NCBI RefSeq assembly: GCF_037975215.1
Contig: NZ_CP150239.1
Location: forward strand, 2,642,001 to 2,706,000
Length of the DNA stretch: 64,000 nt
Direction: 5' to 3'
Source: Solibacillus sp. FSL R5-0449
Lineage (GTDB): Bacteria > Bacillota > Bacilli > Bacillales_A > Planococcaceae
In this document: one piece after another, positions 54,738 through 64,000 of the stretch
How positions within the stretch are numbered: position 1 is the stretch's first letter
How the letters are laid out: the number at the start of each line of letters is the position of its first letter
Position numbers and translations under genes: made by a program
Notes under the pieces: model-generated
Seen by the model: only the letters and a program-made list of their open reading frames with translations
What the model was told of the DNA's origin: nothing
The model's database searches: none

Positions 54738-55526
54738 CTATTTCATATATAAATCGACCAATTCATAGCATCTCTCTTTTGTTAACTGTGCTTGTGTGCT
54801 TACGTACTGTAGCGTTTCCATCGATCCGCCTTTATATTGTAATGCGTCCTCTGTCGCCTTTTCATCGCGATATACCAGCCAGTCTCGCTGCTCTTCTCTT
54901 AGTTTACCCATATTAGTAGGCGGCAAGGTTTTTTTTAGATCTGCGTAGATTTCATTTAACAGCTTATCCCATGCCGAGAATATTTCTCCCTCCGCTGCAG
55001 TCATTTCTACCTGTATCCCTTGATCAAAAGTTTCATCAAACTCTTTCACACTTTTTTCTACCTCCGCTAATTTAGCGAGGTACTTTTCTTTCATGCTGAC
55101 AGATAAATCTTCCGGTTCTCCAGGCGGGGGATTTCCTTCTTCGTCACCGTTCACGGAATTTTGTTCAAAGCTTTCTCTGATACTTTTATTAATTTCCGTT
55201 TCTGCTTCTACAATCATATCTTCCAGCTCTTTTTTCAAACTATTATCCAAGGCCGGGATTTCCAGCAGCGAGTATGCTTTTTCCAAAACATGGTCCCAAT
55301 CAGCCTGGTCCTCTGCATTCTTCACTTCTTTAAATGCCTGAAGTTGAGCAGATAAAACTTTTGTCTCTTCATCGGTTTCGCTATTTTCATCGATTAGTGT
55401 AAGTGCTTTTTCATATTCTTCATTCTCCATCGCTACGATGATCTTGTCTTTTAGTTTCTCCTCACTTTCGGTACCACAGCCGGCCAGCAATAAGCAAGCA
55501 GTAAACATTCCTACTAATTTCTTCAT
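54738..55526 (-). CDS. LprI-domain lipoprotein
   Basis: A 262-residue lipoprotein: lipobox LAGCG (Cys17), a long acidic coiled region (30-130) and a C-terminal lysozyme inhibitor LprI (DUF1311) domain: KLLNEIYADLKKTLPPTNMG, REEQRDWLVYRDEKA. LprI domains inhibit lysozyme in some bacteria but in Firmicutes are often of unknown role. Last gene of a four-gene operon with a two-component system. Confidence 0.83.
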   Translation of the reverse strand: MKKLVGMFTACLLLAGCGTESEEKLKDKIIVAMENEEYEKALTLIDENSETDEETKVLSAQLQAFKEVKNAEDQADWDHVLEKAYSLLEIPALDNSLKKELEDMIVEAETEINKSIRESFEQNSVNGDEEGNPPPGEPEDLSVSMKEKYLAKLAEVEKSVKEFDETFDQGIQVEMTAAEGEIFSAWDKLLNEIYADLKKTLPPTNMGKLREEQRDWLVYRDEKATEDALQYKGGSMETLQYVSTQAQLTKERCYELVDLYMK

Positions 55527-55545
55527 GTTGGTTTCCTTCTCTCTC

Positions 55546-56925
55546 TTACAGGCTACTATTTAAGGGCAATTCAATATAAACTTCCGTACCTTTTCCGTAA
55601 GCACTATTCACTTTGATTGTCCCGCCATGCTTTAAAATAATTGTACGGGAAATTGCTAATCCAAGTCCGGCACCAACGGATTTCACATCGGCTTTATAAA
55701 AAGAATTCATAATATGCTGTAATTGTTCTTCCTTTATTCCAATTCCATCATCTCGAATCATACAAACCGCCTTCCCGTTCAATTCGTACTGCTTAATCAC
55801 TATTTCACTATCGGGAGGTGAAAACTTAATCGCATTTTCGAGTATATTCAATAATACTTGCCTGATTTTATGTTCATCGGCGTAAATGTTAACTGGCGTA
55901 CTAATAAGTTTCATGTGTATATTCTTTTCATTCGCCTTACTTTGCAGTTGTAATGTCACTTCTTCAACCAGTGTCTCATAGGCAAACTTTGTCGGATGCA
56001 GCTCCATTCGGTTTGACTCATACCTTGAGAAGTTCAGAAGATCCTCCACCAATTTTATGAGGCGATCGGATTCACCGTTGATCATCCGTAAACCAAAACT
56101 GATTTCTTTTTCCGTTAACCCTTCCGGTGACTCCAGCATTTCAGCCCACCCTTTTATTCCTGTCAACGGTGTCCGAAGTTCATGGGAAATCGAAGAGATA
56201 AAATCATTCTTTAACTGGTCCGTTTTGACAATCACATCCGCCATATAGTTCAGTGTTTTTGACATTTCGCCTAATTCATCCGGAAAATCTTCCTTGATTC
56301 TTTTTTCGAATTGGCCTTTCGCCATTGTCTCTGTAAATTGAATGATTTCATTAAATGGCTTCACAATCGAATGGGCAAGCTGAAGGGCTACAAGAAAGAC
56401 TATTGCCGCAACTCCGAGACAAAGTAAAATGCCGTATCCCAACAGGCTTTGAATGAGAAGGTTGGTCTCTGTTAATGACGTCGTATAACGGAGTACGCCT
56501 ATCACTTTCCCGTCAAGAATCAGCGGGATATATGTTGCCAAAACTTTCTCTTCTGTCTGTTCAAGCTCCTCCTTTTCATAATAAGGGCTATAGGAAGAAA
56601 AAAGATTCGGATTCACTGTATAGCTGATGTCTTCATAAAAACCTGTAGAAGACTGAATCATTTCACCATTGCTATTTAACAGCTGCAGTTCTGCACCGTC
56701 AAACTCAAAGCTTTTTACAACGAAGTCACTGAAATCTTTTATTCTGTCAGAAGTAAGCTCGATTTCATTTGCCCACCTTGGATGTAAAGCTTCAACATGT
56801 TGTTGAAACGTATTGGCGATTCCTTGGTGATAATACTTTGTCATTGCCCCCCAAAACACTGTCATCACAAGGGTTAATGTCAAAATAATGATAATCATGA
56901 AATATAGAATGACTTTCCGTTTCAT
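55546..56925 (-). CDS. Sensor histidine kinase
   Basis: About 459 residues from ATG 56925, which overlaps the regulator stop (ATGA). Two membrane segments (near 8-30 and 155-180) enclose an extracellular sensor of about 125 residues; then HAMP, HisKA (SSISHELRTPLTGIKGWAEM) and ATPase (LLNILENAIKF, DDGIGIKEEQ, GAGLGLAISR). Works with the response regulator encoded just before it. Signal unknown; the flanking lipoproteins suggest envelope conditions. Confidence 0.92.
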   Translation of the reverse strand: MKRKVILYFMIIIILTLTLVMTVFWGAMTKYYHQGIANTFQQHVEALHPRWANEIELTSDRIKDFSDFVVKSFEFDGAELQLLNSNGEMIQSSTGFYEDISYTVNPNLFSSYSPYYEKEELEQTEEKVLATYIPLILDGKVIGVLRYTTSLTETNLLIQSLLGYGILLCLGVAAIVFLVALQLAHSIVKPFNEIIQFTETMAKGQFEKRIKEDFPDELGEMSKTLNYMADVIVKTDQLKNDFISSISHELRTPLTGIKGWAEMLESPEGLTEKEISFGLRMINGESDRLIKLVEDLLNFSRYESNRMELHPTKFAYETLVEEVTLQLQSKANEKNIHMKLISTPVNIYADEHKIRQVLLNILENAIKFSPPDSEIVIKQYELNGKAVCMIRDDGIGIKEEQLQHIMNSFYKADVKSVGAGLGLAISRTIILKHGGTIKVNSAYGKGTEVYIELPLNSSL

Positions 56926-57620
56926 TCGCCGACCTTCCAGTGGTAACCGCGTCCCCATTCTGTACATAAATACATTGGGGAGGAAGGATCCTTTTCTATT
57001 TTCTGGCGTATCCGTCTAATGTTGACATCCACTACTTTTAATTCACCTACATAATGTTCGCCCCACACAACATCCAATAACTCATTCCTTGTAAACAATT
57101 CATTTGGATGCGCCATTAGAAAATGCAGCAGGGAAAATTCAGTCGGTGTCAATTTTACTACTTCATCAGAACTGTAAAATTTATTGTTTCCTAAATCCAT
57201 TTTAAAGTCCCCTGTAATCAGCAGATCGCTTTTTTTGAATGTTGCCCCGTCAGCGACATTCATTCTACGCAAGAGCGAAAAAATTCTTACTTCCAATTCC
57301 TCCAGACTAAACGGTTTACATAAATAATCATCAGCCCCTATTACAAGGCCCTCAATTTTATCCTTCTCTTGTGTTTTGGCCGTAATCATGATGATGCCTA
57401 CCTTTTGATTCATTTTCCTGATCTTTTCGCACACTGCAAATCCATCGATTCCCGGCAACATTAAATCGAGCAAAACAACATCAAAACTCCTATTTTCAAA
57501 TAATTGTAATGCCTGTTCGCCTGATTCGGCTTCCACCACTTCATAGCCTTTTTTTCTCAAACTTAATGAGACAAAACTGCGAATGGATAATTCATCTTCA
57601 ACAACTAGGATGTTTGTCAT
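56922..57620 (-). CDS. OmpR/PhoB-type response regulator
   Basis: A 232-residue regulator: receiver (1-120) with acceptor Asp in DVVLLDLMLPGIDGFAVCEK and Lys in YLCKPFSLEE, then winged-helix DNA binding (LTPTEFSLLHFLMAHPNELF, VDVNIRRIRQKIEKDPSSP). GGGGGGAG precedes ATG. Pairs with the kinase whose start overlaps its stop. Targets unknown; the operon itself is a reasonable guess. Confidence 0.94.
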   Translation of the reverse strand: MTNILVVEDELSIRSFVSLSLRKKGYEVVEAESGEQALQLFENRSFDVVLLDLMLPGIDGFAVCEKIRKMNQKVGIIMITAKTQEKDKIEGLVIGADDYLCKPFSLEELEVRIFSLLRRMNVADGATFKKSDLLITGDFKMDLGNNKFYSSDEVVKLTPTEFSLLHFLMAHPNELFTRNELLDVVWGEHYVGELKVVDVNIRRIRQKIEKDPSSPMYLCTEWGRGYHWKVGE

Positions 57621-57634
57621 ATTTCTCCCCCCGC

Positions 57635-58888
57635 TTAAAACTCGAATTGTTCCAAATGAAATGTTTCAACAGGAAAATCCGGGTGTTCTTCTAACGTCGT
57701 ATAATAAATCATATCTTTTGTTTCTTTTATTATTGTATGAGCGGAATTGGTTGTTTCTTTATTTGTCCATTTCACTTCAAAAAGCAGTTTATTGTTGACC
57801 AGGGATACAAGTTGGATGCCGTTTTCTATCGACTTAATGGTTACTTTTCCGTGCCATTTTTCCGGAATATCTATATAAAAAGTATGTTCCAGGTTGGTAG
57901 CCCGTTCTGCTGTTTTTTTAGAAGTACCATTGATGGAATAGGTGACGTAGCTCACGATGTACGGGGTTTCAGTTGGATCTTCTTCTATCCACCCTTGCGG
58001 CAAATATGTTTCACCGACTTCCACTATGTTATCTTCATTAATATCCGCGCTGTATAAAGGCAGCGATTTAAATGCGAGATCACCCTGTTCAGCACCTACC
58101 TTTATCAGTTTAGTACCGTCATATGCAACAATTTCGGTTAGCATAGCGTTCACACCAATTGCACTATCGATAAATAATGCGTGATTCCCGTCATTTAGTT
58201 TTCCGCTCTTTATCCGCTGATGAAATGCATAGCTGTTTAAAGAAACTGCAGATAGGGACACTAAATCGCCCAATTCATAGTGGAATAATTCGGCAGTATA
58301 GAATGCTCTTCTTTCACCGTCCACAAGTAGAAGTTCCAATCTTTCATCAGTATTATAATCTGAAATATCAAGCCCTTCATAACTGCGTTCGACCGTCTTT
58401 TTCAAGCTCCTGTCCTGCCATATATAAATCATCAGCTGTTTTTTCGTTTCAAACTCACTTTCTCCCAAACCCGCTACTACTTCCATGACCCCGTCTTCAT
58501 CCAAGTCATGAAGTCCGAAGTAATCGATTGCCTGCCCATCTGGTTCAATATGCGTTGCTTCCTGCCATTCACTATCTTCTTCTTGTAAAACAACGATATG
58601 GACTTGCGATTTCTGTTGTGGATTTCTGTATAAGACAATGGCTTCTTGCTGTCCGTCGCCATCCAGATCCTCGATAAAAATGGACTGGTTTATGTCGCTT
58701 TGCACAGGTGTGACGAGTTCACTGGAAGGTGGCAACAATGCTCTCAGCTGTTGTTCCATATTTCTTTTTTGCTCGTCTTGCTGCTGTGGTGAAGTAATTA
58801 ACTCATTCGGGGATTTTACAAGATCGCATCCCGCAAGCAATGTAATCAATAATATCGTTATCCATCCAATGCCTTTTCTCATGTGCAT
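57635..58888 (-). CDS. FG-GAP/VCBS-like hypothetical lipoprotein
   Basis: About 417 residues from ATG 58888 (AGGGG five bases before it). Signal with lipobox LAGC (LLITLLAGCDLVKS). The mature part has calcium-binding-like repeats of the FG-GAP type: FIEDLDGDGQQEAIVLYRN, LHDLDEDGVMEVVAGLGE, SADINEDNIVEVG, with DxDxDG loops, suggesting a beta-propeller outside the membrane. First gene of the operon followed by response regulator, kinase and LprI-like lipoprotein. It might be an accessory sensor; no named function recognised. Confidence 0.82.
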   Translation of the reverse strand: MHMRKGIGWITILLITLLAGCDLVKSPNELITSPQQQDEQKRNMEQQLRALLPPSSELVTPVQSDINQSIFIEDLDGDGQQEAIVLYRNPQQKSQVHIVVLQEEDSEWQEATHIEPDGQAIDYFGLHDLDEDGVMEVVAGLGESEFETKKQLMIYIWQDRSLKKTVERSYEGLDISDYNTDERLELLLVDGERRAFYTAELFHYELGDLVSLSAVSLNSYAFHQRIKSGKLNDGNHALFIDSAIGVNAMLTEIVAYDGTKLIKVGAEQGDLAFKSLPLYSADINEDNIVEVGETYLPQGWIEEDPTETPYIVSYVTYSINGTSKKTAERATNLEHTFYIDIPEKWHGKVTIKSIENGIQLVSLVNNKLLFEVKWTNKETTNSAHTIIKETKDMIYYTTLEEHPDFPVETFHLEQFEF

Positions 58889-59171
58889 ACGCACCCCTAA
58901 CTTTTCAAAACACTATAAATTGGAATAAGTTTATTATATAGCCAACACCTATAGAAAGAGTTACAAAAAGGTTACAGTTCACTTTGCTTATGACACACTT
59001 CCCTAATTTTTAGGTAACTATCCGCCTGTATTTTACAGATCCCTCTTTAAGTCCATGATAATAAATAGAAAAAAGCCGAAAGAACCAGAGCGATTGGTCT
59101 AATTGAATCAAATTGTTCAGCAATTGTTGACGAGTAATCGTTAAAGGAGTAGCATAGCCGTTACAGTATAT

Positions 59172-59186
59172 TGATAATGATTATCA
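59172..59186 (+). promoter_or_regulatory. Fur box of the siderophore synthesis operon
   Basis: TGATAATGATTATCA, a perfect 7-1-7 Bacillus-type Fur box, 55 bp before the dhbE-like start. Further GATAAT-like half sites follow (ATCATTATCGG, ATTGATAATTG), so several dimers may bind. Predicts repression when iron is plentiful. Confidence 0.92.
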
Positions 59187-59240
59187 ATATCATTATCGGT
59201 ATATTGATAATTGAAGATTTATTATAGGAGGTTTCAGCCC

Positions 59241-60851
59241 ATGTTAGATGGTTTTACACCGTGGCCTGCTGAGCGAGCTGAGTTTTATCGGGAGTCTGGT
59301 TGCTGGGCAGGTTTAACTTTTGGCCAGATGCTTGAAGATCGAGCTCGGCAATATGCTGACAATGTGGCGGTTATGGATGAGAAACGATCACTTACATATG
59401 CACAGCTTAATGAGCGTGTGGACCAGTTGGCAGCCGGTCTTTTACTGCTTGGGATTCAGAAAGAGGATCGAGTCGTTGTACAGCTTCCGAATGTGGCGGG
59501 GTATGTAGAAATTGTATTTGCCCTATTTAAGATTGGTGCACTGCCTGTCTTTTCACTTCCCTCTCACCGTTCCAATGAGATTCGATACTTCTGCGAATTT
59601 GCAGAAGCGAAGGCTTATATCGTAATGGATCATTTTGGTGGATTTGACTACCGAGGTCTTGCGCGAGAAGTTCAGCAAGCAGTTCATTCGCTGGAGCATG
59701 TCATCGTTCTTGGCGAGGCGCAGGAGTTTGTATCATTTGATTCATTATTCAGTACACAATCTATCGATTTTCCTGAAGTTCGAGGGAGCGAAGTAGCCTT
59801 CCTGCAGCTATCTGGCGGAAGTACAGGACTTTCCAAGCTGATTCCGAGAACGCATGACGAGTATATGTACACGATTAAGTTGAGTGTTGAACAATGCCAG
59901 GTGACCGAAGAGACAGTATTTTTGGTTGTGCTACCGGTTTCTCATAATTATCCGATGAGTTCCCCGGGAATATTAGGAGTCCTTTATGCTGGAGGTAAAA
60001 TCGTTTTAAGTCCTTCGCCTAGTCCGGATGTTGCTTTCCCGCTTATTGAAAAGCACCGTGTGACAATGGTACCGCTTGTTCCGTCCCTTGCCCTGCATTG
60101 GCTGGATGTGAAGCCGAATCATACGGATGATTTATCGAGCCTGGAAGTCATGCTTGTCGGCGGCTCGAAATTCAGTGCTGAAGCAGCGAAACGTGTGCGT
60201 CCTGTATTTGATTGTCAACTGCAGCAAGTATTCGGGATGGCGGAAGGTTTGGTCAATTATACTCGATTGGATGATCCTGATGAAATTGTCATTCATACGC
60301 AAGGTCGCCCGATGTCCCCATATGACGAGGTGAAAATCGTGGATGATGAAGACCAGGAATTGCCGGTTGGAGAAACAGGTCATCTGTTGACACGCGGACC
60401 TTATACGATCCAAGGATACTATAAAGCGCCTGAACATAATGAAAAGGCGTTCACAAAAGATGGCTTTTACCGGACTGGTGATATTGTCCGATGCACGGAA
60501 GATGGTTATTTGATCGTAGAAGGCCGGGCAAAAGATCAAATTAACCGCGGCGGGGAAAAAATTGCGGCGGAAGAAGTGGAAAATATGCTGCTTGCCCACC
60601 CAGCAGTCCATGATGCTGCAATTGTCGGAATGCCCGATTACTATATGGGTGAAAAAAGCTGTGCCTTCATTATTCTAAGGAATACGGATGTAACAAAACG
60701 CCAGCTGAAGTCATTCTTGCGTGAGCGCGGACTGGCTACTTATAAAATTCCGGATGAAATTTTATTTGTAGAGAAATTCCCATTGACCCATCTAGGCAAA
60801 GTTTCGAAAAAGGATTTACGCCTTTTACTTGAACAGCAATTACAACGCTAA
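59241..60851 (+). CDS. dhbE: 2,3-dihydroxybenzoate-AMP ligase (DhbE-like)
   Basis: About 536 residues from ATG 59241, nine bases after GGAGG. Aryl-acid adenylation domain of the DhbE/EntE type: AFLQLSGGSTGLSKLIPRTH, HNYPMSSPG, QQVFGMAEGLVNYTRLDDP, GRAKDQINRGGEKIAAEEVE. It activates an aryl acid and loads it on the carrier protein encoded next. Read by eye, the specificity positions are N-Y-S-P-L-G-V-V-N, against N-Y-S-A-Q-G-V-V-N in known DHB enzymes, so two pocket residues differ while Asn235 and Ser240 agree. DHB is the likely substrate; a related aryl acid cannot be excluded. Confidence 0.9.
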   Translation: MLDGFTPWPAERAEFYRESGCWAGLTFGQMLEDRARQYADNVAVMDEKRSLTYAQLNERVDQLAAGLLLLGIQKEDRVVVQLPNVAGYVEIVFALFKIGALPVFSLPSHRSNEIRYFCEFAEAKAYIVMDHFGGFDYRGLAREVQQAVHSLEHVIVLGEAQEFVSFDSLFSTQSIDFPEVRGSEVAFLQLSGGSTGLSKLIPRTHDEYMYTIKLSVEQCQVTEETVFLVVLPVSHNYPMSSPGILGVLYAGGKIVLSPSPSPDVAFPLIEKHRVTMVPLVPSLALHWLDVKPNHTDDLSSLEVMLVGGSKFSAEAAKRVRPVFDCQLQQVFGMAEGLVNYTRLDDPDEIVIHTQGRPMSPYDEVKIVDDEDQELPVGETGHLLTRGPYTIQGYYKAPEHNEKAFTKDGFYRTGDIVRCTEDGYLIVEGRAKDQINRGGEKIAAEEVENMLLAHPAVHDAAIVGMPDYYMGEKSCAFIILRNTDVTKRQLKSFLRERGLATYKIPDEILFVEKFPLTHLGKVSKKDLRLLLEQQLQR

Positions 60852-60884
60852 AGTACAGAATATTAAGAAAAGAAGGTTGATAAT

Positions 60885-61139
60885 ATGACATCTCAAACTG
60901 ATTTTACAATGGAACAGCTGCGCAAACTTGTTGCTCAATATGTGACAGAACCGATTGATACGATTTCTGATGAAGATTATTTACTGGATGTCGGAATCGA
61001 TTCCATCACGATGATGACGATCGTTGAAGAACTTCGCCAAAAAGGCTTTGTACTTACATTCATACAGCTTGCCGATGAGCCAACAATCTACGGGTGGCAT
61101 CGTCTGATCAAACAATCTTCGGCAGATTACGGAGGTTGA
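60885..61139 (+). CDS. Free-standing aryl carrier protein
   Basis: An 84-residue carrier with the phosphopantetheine site [12 protein letters not shown], Ser40. In the usual dhb/ent clusters this domain is fused to an isochorismatase (DhbB/EntB); here it stands alone. AAGAAGGTTGATA lies upstream. It receives the aryl group from the DhbE-like ligase and hands it to the condensation domain of the NRPS that begins 5 bp downstream. Confidence 0.87.
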   Translation: MTSQTDFTMEQLRKLVAQYVTEPIDTISDEDYLLDVGIDSITMMTIVEELRQKGFVLTFIQLADEPTIYGWHRLIKQSSADYGG

Positions 61140-61144
61140 GTCGA

Positions 61145-64000
61145 ATGGCTGAATTACGTTTCCCTTTAACGGAAGCTGCTGCAGGGATTTGGTATGCCCA
61201 CCATTTAACGGAAAGCCCTTTATACAATACAGCCGAATACTTACATATTCAGGCTCCGGTGGACTCTACCCTGCTTTTACAGGCAGTCAATGCCACAATT
61301 GAAAGTGCGGTTGGACTACATATCCAATGTTCGGAGGAAAAAGGCTCACTTTTCCAGACGATTCCTTCTTCGGTTCAATTTCATTCTGAACAGGTTAGTT
61401 GTCCAATGGCTGAAGCGTTTCAACATATGCAGGAAGATGTCGGAACATTGCTTGATTTAACAAAGGATAAATTTGTACGTGCTATTTTATTTTCGGTGTC
61501 TGCCGAGGAACACTTCCTTTATTTGCGCATTCACCATCTTGTCAGTGATGCGTATAGTTTCCGGTTACTGTTCCAGCAAATTTCCGAGCGCTATTCGGCT
61601 TTGCTTCATCATGAATCATACACAAAGCAGTTTGGTGACTATGTTCAGATGGTAGAGCAGGAAGTGAAGTACAGAACTTCCGATAAGGCAACGGCTGATG
61701 CTGCCTACTGGTTATCCAAAATGCAAGGAACCGAAGTCATTTCGCTCAGCAAAAAAAAGAGTGGCCGAATGGGTCAGATTATTTTACACCCCTCTTCCCT
61801 TGCTGCCACTACATGGACGAAATTGGAAACATACAGTAAGCAGCTGCACGTCAACATACAGGAAGTCGTTACCGCCGCAGTTATTGCCTATACAAAACGG
61901 TTGTCACAGGCAGAGGATGTGATTGTCGGCATTCCGTTGATGAACCGTTTTGGTCATAAGTCACTGTCCGTACCAAGTACACGGGTAAATGTTTTGCCTT
62001 TGCGTGCAACGTTCACGACTGAAGAAACTTTTGAACAGCTATGTATAAATGTGAAAAGCTTCATGACAGAGATGAAGCAGCATCAGTTGTACCGTCAAGA
62101 ACAGCTGCGCCGTGATTTGCGGCTGACAACCGATGACCAGCTGTATGGTCCGGAAATTAATTTCATGCCTTTTTATGAAAACTATCTGTTCGGAAATGTC
62201 GAGGTAGAGCACAAGAAAGTTGTGACAGGGCCTGTGGAAGATATTTCTTTCAATTTCTATAGCACGCCAAACGGAATGCAGTTTGATCTTGTAGCCAACT
62301 CGGAGCTTTATGAACAGGCAGAAGTGGAACGTCATGCCGCGCGTTTCCTGCAGTTGCTTGAGTTATTGGTAGATCAAGCTGACTCTCCACTATTTAACTT
62401 GCCATTGCTAGTGCAAGAAGAAAATGCAATGTTTGAGGCAAAACAAGGTCCTGTCAGTGAGCTGAAAAATGCCACTGTGTATGAACTGTTCAAAAAACAG
62501 ATGGAAAATATGCCTGGTGCGACCGCTGTCCAGATGAATGATACATCGATTTCCTATGCAGAACTGGATCTGCTTGTCGGCCGGATTGCCCATCAGCTGA
62601 AAGCGCATGACATTGGGCTCGAAGACTTTGTCGGAATTTGCATGGACCGTTCGAGTGAAATGGTCGCAGCGATGCTTGCCTGCTTCAAGGTAGGTGCTGC
62701 CTACATTCCAATGGATCCTGCTTATCCGGCAGAACGGCTACTTTATATGATTGAGGATGCTCGTCCTAAAATTGTGCTCGTAAATGGTGAGGCTTCATTT
62801 ATTGCTGAAGGAACACCGATTGTGCCGTTACACCCTTCGAAGCAAATTTACGAACTGATTGCCACTTGTATTGGACAAACGGCTTATATGATTTATACGT
62901 CCGGATCTACCGGAAATCCAAAAGGTGTCGTTGTTGAAATGACGAGCCTGGTTAACTTTTTACAGGCGATGCAGCATCGATTTACATTATCTGAAAAAGA
63001 CAATTTACTGGCGATTACAACGATTTCTTTTGATATTTCGGCCTTGGAGCTTTATTTACCGCTGCTGTACGGGGCATCTATTCATCTGGCGACAAAAGAA
63101 CAGGTACAGGATCCGGTTGTGATGCAGTCGCTGATCAAGCAGCAAAACATTTCCATCATGCAGGCAACACCGACTGTTTGGCAGATGATGGTACAGTACG
63201 CAAAAGACGCGCTGAAAGGACTTACTGTACTTGTCGGTGGTGAAGCGCTTTCGAAAAGCCTTGCGCAGGCACTACTGGAAGCAGGAGCAACCGTTCACAA
63301 TCTGTATGGACCTACCGAAACAACAATCTGGTCAACTTGCACGGAAATTCGCCCGCAAGATACTCCTTCATTAGGTAATGCAATCGACCGGACTGATATG
63401 TATGTGCTCGATAGCATGCTGCAGCCCGTTCCGGTTGGTGTCGTTGGAGAATTGTATATTGCTGGTGACGGACTGGCGCGCTGTTATCATAACCGTTCAA
63501 CCTTAACGGCAGAACGTTTTGTTGCACATCCATTTGCGTCGGGAAAACGTATGTACCGGACTGGCGATTTAGTTGTGTGGCAGGAGGATGGAAGCCTTCA
63601 TTATGTTAGCCGGGCCGACCACCAAGTCAAAATTCGCGGCTTCCGTATTGAATTAGGTGAAATCGAAAATGCGCTTGAAGAAATCACTTCAATTGAACAA
63701 AGCGTTGTGATGATTCGTGAAGATCAGCCGGGTCAAAAACAAATCGTTGCCTATGTAGTTGGGAATGAAACAGAGGAACAATGCAGACTACAGCTAGGAG
63801 AACGTTTGCCGGATTATATGGTACCTGCTCATTTTGTTTTCATGGAAACCTTCCCATTAACGAATAACGGAAAAGTCGACCGGAAAGAGCTGCCGCAACC
63901 TCATGTTTCGATTATTGCAAAAGTGAAACCGACTACGCGTACCGAAGAAACGATTTGTACACTCTTTGAAAATATTTTGAATCTCAAATCAGTGGGAACC
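61145..64000 (+). CDS. Siderophore NRPS, DhbF-like, first module (continues past window)
   Basis: 952 codons with no stop before the window end. Condensation domain at about 5-420 ([10 protein letters not shown] where HHxxxDG is usual), then an adenylation domain (445-930) with [48 protein letters not shown] and [11 protein letters not shown], and the start of a carrier domain. By eye the adenylation code is D-I-L-Q-L-G-L-I-W-K, the glycine code of DhbF in bacillibactin synthesis, so this module would add glycine to the aryl acid. GGAGG precedes ATG. It overlaps nothing and forms an operon with the two genes before it. The C-terminus, any second module and thioesterase lie outside. Confidence 0.9.
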   Translation, partial: MAELRFPLTEAAAGIWYAHHLTESPLYNTAEYLHIQAPVDSTLLLQAVNATIESAVGLHIQCSEEKGSLFQTIPSSVQFHSEQVSCPMAEAFQHMQEDVGTLLDLTKDKFVRAILFSVSAEEHFLYLRIHHLVSDAYSFRLLFQQISERYSALLHHESYTKQFGDYVQMVEQEVKYRTSDKATADAAYWLSKMQGTEVISLSKKKSGRMGQIILHPSSLAATTWTKLETYSKQLHVNIQEVVTAAVIAYTKRLSQAEDVIVGIPLMNRFGHKSLSVPSTRVNVLPLRATFTTEETFEQLCINVKSFMTEMKQHQLYRQEQLRRDLRLTTDDQLYGPEINFMPFYENYLFGNVEVEHKKVVTGPVEDISFNFYSTPNGMQFDLVANSELYEQAEVERHAARFLQLLELLVDQADSPLFNLPLLVQEENAMFEAKQGPVSELKNATVYELFKKQMENMPGATAVQMNDTSISYAELDLLVGRIAHQLKAHDIGLEDFVGICMDRSSEMVAAMLACFKVGAAYIPMDPAYPAERLLYMIEDARPKIVLVNGEASFIAEGTPIVPLHPSKQIYELIATCIGQTAYMIYTSGSTGNPKGVVVEMTSLVNFLQAMQHRFTLSEKDNLLAITTISFDISALELYLPLLYGASIHLATKEQVQDPVVMQSLIKQQNISIMQATPTVWQMMVQYAKDALKGLTVLVGGEALSKSLAQALLEAGATVHNLYGPTETTIWSTCTEIRPQDTPSLGNAIDRTDMYVLDSMLQPVPVGVVGELYIAGDGLARCYHNRSTLTAERFVAHPFASGKRMYRTGDLVVWQEDGSLHYVSRADHQVKIRGFRIELGEIENALEEITSIEQSVVMIREDQPGQKQIVAYVVGNETEEQCRLQLGERLPDYMVPAHFVFMETFPLTNNGKVDRKELPQPHVSIIAKVKPTTRTEETICTLFENILNLKSVGT

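Overview
The window looks like chromosomal DNA of a low-GC Gram-positive of the order Bacillales, most likely the Lysinibacillus/Solibacillus side of Planococcaceae. Reasons: strong GGAGG-type ribosome binding sites, frequent TTG/GTG starts, lipoprotein signals, Fur boxes of the 7-1-7 type, a B. cereus-type RsbK/RsbM/RsbY stress module, UPF0316, DUF3243 and YtrA-type genes, and a Bacillales-type palindromic intergenic repeat. This placement is inference; no rRNA or other taxonomic marker is present. No tRNA, rRNA, CRISPR array, transposase or prophage was seen.

Layout. 0-4 kb: tandem CNNM/HlyC-type membrane proteins (one cut by the window edge), a lipoprotein, a Gly/Pro-rich surface-type protein and two tandem flavin-binding-fold proteins. 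4.4-8.4 kb: a binding-protein ABC importer (SBP, ATPase, fused double permease) of the ferric-iron type. 8.7-15.6 kb: an acetyltransferase, a membrane protein, and a Fur-box-controlled siderophore uptake operon that ends in a ferredoxin/flavodoxin-NADP reductase. 15.7-18.7 kb: a MerR (LiuR-like) regulator, a broken acyl-CoA synthetase and an acyl-CoA dehydrogenase. 19-26 kb: a small acidic protein, a RocB-like M20 peptidase, a YtrA-type regulator/ABC operon and a transglutaminase-fold protein. 26-30 kb: DUF2339 protein, XRE regulator, endonuclease Q. 30.4-35.2 kb: RsbK hybrid kinase, RsbM methyltransferase and convergent RsbY phosphatase, the upstream part of a sigma-B stress pathway. 35.7-44.6 kb: UPF0316, ATP-grasp ligase, a LysR-linked carboxylate catabolic operon (CitMHS transporter, AtuA-like pair, two-subunit CoA transferase) and a diguanylate cyclase. 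44.8-47.1 kb: acetyltransferase and an unusual histidyl-tRNA synthetase behind what looks like a leader-peptide attenuator. 47.2-52.3 kb: BMP-type binding lipoprotein coupled to one chemoreceptor, then a second chemoreceptor. 52.4-58.9 kb: DUF3243, BCCT transporter and a lipoprotein/two-component operon. 59.2-64 kb: Fur-box-controlled catecholate siderophore synthesis (DhbE-like ligase, free aryl carrier protein, start of a DhbF-like NRPS), running off the window.

The most unusual signal is not a gene. Four intergenic regions (about 18.8-19.1, 46.9-47.1, 49.95-50.4 and 54.63-54.68 kb) carry arrays of the 8-mer TTCTAATA (or its complement TATTAGAA) repeated every 19-22 bp, mostly 21 bp, i.e. 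two turns of B-DNA. Larger gaps inside the arrays are 81-82 bp, close to four units. Over 40 copies occur. The spacing jitter and the non-coding locations argue for a DNA-level function such as cooperative protein binding on one helical face. A second notable item is the hisS leader: a sigma-A promoter, an 18-residue peptide with HLH near its end, and mutually exclusive antiterminator/terminator pairings.

Iron is a recurring theme: a siderophore importer, a probable ferri-siderophore reductase, a probable ferric ABC importer and siderophore synthesis genes. Three perfect or near-perfect Fur boxes lie upstream of two of these operons.
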